This document shows, one piece after another, positions 5,046-6,711 of a DNA stretch of 6,711 nucleotides. The stretch spans positions 1-6,711 of the forward strand of contig DMEM01000128.1 in assembly GCA_003450915.1 (NCBI GenBank), given 5' to 3'. Position 1 is the stretch's first letter. Every line of letters begins with the position of its first letter. The position numbers and the translations under genes are program-made. Source of the DNA: Alphaproteobacteria bacterium (GTDB lineage: Bacteria; Pseudomonadota; Alphaproteobacteria; UBA1280; UBA12223). The notes beneath the pieces are model-generated. The model saw only the letters and a program-made list of their open reading frames with translations, was not told where the DNA came from and did no database searches.

Positions 5046-5753
5046 TTAAATTATGTAAACGTCAAATCTATTGGTTTTCCCTTTAAATTCTAAAGTAGGT
5101 TTTTTATTGTCTAGATATGGTGCATTCTTATGGCGTTTAACAACAACTCTTTTACTTGCTTTTGCAAAAGCAAGGTCTAATAAGCAATCAGAATCTTCGT
5201 CGTTTCCTACTGTATGATGAAAAAAGGCCATCTCTTTTTTTACTTTAGCACTTTTTTTCTGACCTTCTTGAGAAAACATAGGATCTAGGTAAACTACATC
5301 AAAACTTTGATCTGTTGTTTTTAGAAACTCTGCAGCATCAATATTTTCTAATGATAGTTTTTTTGCAATTTCTTGCAGTTGTTGATTATCTTCTACTTGT
5401 TGTAGCCTTTTTAGTCCATTTTCTAATAAAGCAAATGAAGTAGGGTTACGCTCTAGCATTAATACATTTTTTTCTGTAATGCTTGCAAAAATAAAGCTAT
5501 CACGGCCAAGGCCTGCGGTTGCATCTAAAATATTTAGTTCTTTGGTTTTATTAAATCCAATAGCCTTTGCTACGTCTTGTTTTAAAATACCAGGTTCATT
5601 AATTCTTTTTAAAGCTTTTTGCGATGTAAAATCAACTGATATAGATGAGTTTTCCGACTTTTTATATAGTTTTAAAACATCATTTTCTAACTTTAAAGAA
5701 AAGTCAGATTGTTCTAATTTTGAAATGGTTTGTGTATTTATTTGCTTTTTCAT
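5046..5753 (-). CDS. rsmJ: 16S rRNA (guanine-1516-N2)-methyltransferase RsmJ
   Basis: RsmJ transfers a methyl group from S-adenosylmethionine to N2 of G1516 (E. coli numbering) in 16S rRNA. The 235-residue protein carries the family landmarks in order: SVDF (39-42), the SAM-binding motif DATAGLGRD (77-85), MLERNP (99-104), the catalytic-type VVYLDPMF (153-160) followed by KKSAKVKKEM (166-175), RVVVKRHKNAPYL (202-214), and the C-terminal GKTNRFDVY. E. coli RsmJ is about 250 residues, so this version is slightly shorter at the N-terminus. The frame is open upstream to an ATG at 5900, but that would overlap yebC and add a non-conserved stretch. The ATG at 5753 is preferred even though no Shine-Dalgarno precedes it; a promoter 6 bases upstream suggests a leaderless mRNA. 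The family is mainly gammaproteobacterial, which is odd beside an alpha-type S4. No clear terminator follows. Confidence 0.9.
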   Translation of the reverse strand: MKKQINTQTISKLEQSDFSLKLENDVLKLYKKSENSSISVDFTSQKALKRINEPGILKQDVAKAIGFNKTKELNILDATAGLGRDSFIFASITEKNVLMLERNPTSFALLENGLKRLQQVEDNQQLQEIAKKLSLENIDAAEFLKTTDQSFDVVYLDPMFSQEGQKKSAKVKKEMAFFHHTVGNDEDSDCLLDLAFAKASKRVVVKRHKNAPYLDNKKPTLEFKGKTNRFDVYII

Positions 5754-5759
5754 TACTTT

Positions 5760-5789
5760 AATATAACATAAAACTTGAAAAAGCATCAA
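5760..5789 (-). promoter_or_regulatory. Predicted rsmJ promoter giving a leaderless mRNA
   Basis: On the minus strand TTGATG (5789-5784), 18 bp and TATATT (5765-5760) are followed by six bases and then the rsmJ ATG (5753). At the usual distance from the -10 box the start site would be the A of the ATG itself, which explains the missing ribosome-binding site. Confidence 0.5.
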
Positions 5790-5803
5790 TATTTTTGTAT
5801 ATT
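5775..5803 (+). promoter_or_regulatory. Sigma70-type promoter of yebC
   Basis: TTGAAA (5775-5780) and TATATT (5798-5803) are 17 bp apart, with a TG directly before the -10 box. The start site would be near 5810, giving a leader of about 40 nt. Its -35 box lies inside the spacer of the divergent rsmJ promoter. Confidence 0.65.
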
Positions 5804-5849
5804 TACAGTATTCAAAGAAATTTAAACTATTAAATAAAGGTATTTTAAT

Positions 5850-6596
5850 ATGGCAGGTCACAGTAAATGGGCTAATATTAAGCACAGAAAAGCAGCTCAA
5901 GATAAAAAAAGAGGTAAGATTTTTACAAGATTAATCCGTGAACTAATGGTAGCGGCAAAACAAGGTGGTGGTGATCCTAACACTAACCCTCTTTTAAGAC
6001 TAGCTTTAGATAATGCTAAAGCAGAAAACATGACAAAAGATACTATCGATAGAGCTATTAAGCGTGGTACTGGTGAAATTGAAGGTGCTGATTATGTTGA
6101 AGTAGTTTATGAAGGTCATGGTCCTTCAGGCGTAGCATTAATTTGTAAATCATTAACTGATAACAGAACAAGAACAGTTGCTAACGTTAGATCAACATTT
6201 AATAAAAATGGTGGTAATATGGGTAATAATGGTGCTGTTGCATGGATGTTTGAAGAAAAAGGTATTATTTTATATCCGTCAACAATTGGAGATGAAGATT
6301 CTGTAATGGAAGCAGCTATTGAAGCAGGTGCAGATGATGTTGAAGTAAATGAAGATTCATACAGAATTATAACAGAGGTTGCAGATTTTGCTACTGTTCG
6401 TGATACTCTACAAGAGCAATACGGTAAAGCAGAAGAAGCAGATTTAGACTATATAGTTAAAACTCCAGCTCCTGTAGCAGATGTTGAAACAGCTCGTAAA
6501 GTATTAGCTTTAGTAGATGCAATTGAAGAAGATGATGATATCCAATCAGTTACAACTAATATGGATATTTCTGAAGAAATAGCAGCACAATTGTAA
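5850..6596 (+). CDS. yebC: YebC/TACO1 family protein
   Basis: This 248-residue protein has the usual length and the diagnostic N-terminus MAGHSKWANIKHRKAAQDKK. Other conserved family stretches are GGGDPNTNPLLRLALDNAKA (about 40-59), NMTKDTIDRAIKRG (60-73), VYEGHGPSGVALI (85-97), NKNGGNMGNNGAVAWMFE (about 114-131) and the C-terminal LVDAIEEDDDIQSVTTNMDI. The protein is cytoplasmic with three alpha/beta domains. Bacterial members were long annotated as transcriptional regulators; the human mitochondrial member TACO1 promotes COX1 translation, so a translation role is plausible. AAAGG at 5836-5840 precedes the ATG by 9 bases. In many proteobacteria yebC lies before ruvC; here a hairpin follows the stop and no ruvC start is visible in the remaining 115 bases. 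It is divergent from rsmJ. Confidence 0.97.
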   Translation: MAGHSKWANIKHRKAAQDKKRGKIFTRLIRELMVAAKQGGGDPNTNPLLRLALDNAKAENMTKDTIDRAIKRGTGEIEGADYVEVVYEGHGPSGVALICKSLTDNRTRTVANVRSTFNKNGGNMGNNGAVAWMFEEKGIILYPSTIGDEDSVMEAAIEAGADDVEVNEDSYRIITEVADFATVRDTLQEQYGKAEEADLDYIVKTPAPVADVETARKVLALVDAIEEDDDIQSVTTNMDISEEIAAQL

Positions 6597-6620
6597 TATT
6601 TTCTTCATACTATTTAATAT

Positions 6621-6662
6621 AAAGGCCCAAGGCATGTAGATTTACTACACTGTAGGGCCTTT
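6621..6662 (+). terminator. Probable terminator hairpin after yebC
   Basis: AAAGGCCC (6621-6628) pairs perfectly with GGGCCTTT (6655-6662). Inside, TGTAG (6635-6639) pairs with CTACA (6645-6649) around ATTTA, giving a two-tier hairpin. The T-tract is short and soon broken by AATTAAA, so it is weaker than the other terminators here. No further gene is visible to the window end. Confidence 0.65.
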
Positions 6663-6711
6663 AATTAAATTCTATTTTGAAAATATTAAAATTCCTAATT
6701 CAACTTGTAAC

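Noticed and set aside
5479..5766. Plus-strand reading frame of 95 codons opposite rsmJ
   Set aside because: It lies antisense to the conserved SAM-binding part of RsmJ and lacks a credible start signal.
5754..5900. Extended N-terminus of RsmJ from an ATG at 5900
   Set aside because: It would overlap the first 51 bases of yebC, cross both promoters and add 49 residues with no match to the family N-terminus.
1..6711. Mobile element, CRISPR array, toxin-antitoxin or defence system
   Set aside because: I see no transposase, integrase, regularly spaced repeats or attachment-site pair. The two small minus-strand genes are spaced too far apart and lack motifs to support a toxin-antitoxin call.

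Overview
The window looks like a chromosomal segment of a motile, AT-rich (roughly one-third GC by eye) alphaproteobacterium. The 203-residue S4 protein, with its alpha-type N-terminus and FYSR end, and the HAMP-to-signalling linker of the first receptor both read as alphaproteobacterial. Genus cannot be told from the sequence. The genes are ordinary chromosomal ones. There are no transposases, phage genes, CRISPR arrays, tRNAs or rRNAs.

Layout. (1) 1-66: the 3' end of a chemoreceptor gene, then a terminator. (2) 299-1753: a complete membrane chemoreceptor (TM, sCache, TM, HAMP, MCP signalling domain) whose last residues nearly repeat those of the upstream gene, so the two are tandem paralogues. 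(3) 1817-2754: a self-contained rpsD (ribosomal protein S4) unit with a near-consensus promoter, a leader of about 150 nt that can fold into a junction plus a pseudoknot, and a strong terminator. (4) 2956-4044: a soluble globin-coupled chemoreceptor, probably for aerotaxis, ending at a bidirectional terminator. (5) 4108-4945, minus strand: two small unrecognised genes behind one promoter. (6) 5046-5753, minus strand: rsmJ, a 16S rRNA methyltransferase best known from Gammaproteobacteria. (7) 5850-6596: yebC, transcribed divergently from rsmJ across a 96-bp spacer in which the two predicted promoters overlap.

How the genes fit together. The three receptors would feed a shared CheA/CheW array encoded elsewhere: one set senses periplasmic small molecules, the other a haem-bound gas. 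S4, RsmJ and YebC all belong to ribosome assembly or translation. Most units have their own terminator, so the window is a series of short transcription units rather than a long operon.

I see no clearly new multi-gene system. The best leads are the rpsD leader (candidate S4 autoregulatory RNA), the overlapping divergent promoters with a predicted leaderless rsmJ mRNA, rsmJ in an alphaproteobacterial setting, and the orphan two-gene unit.
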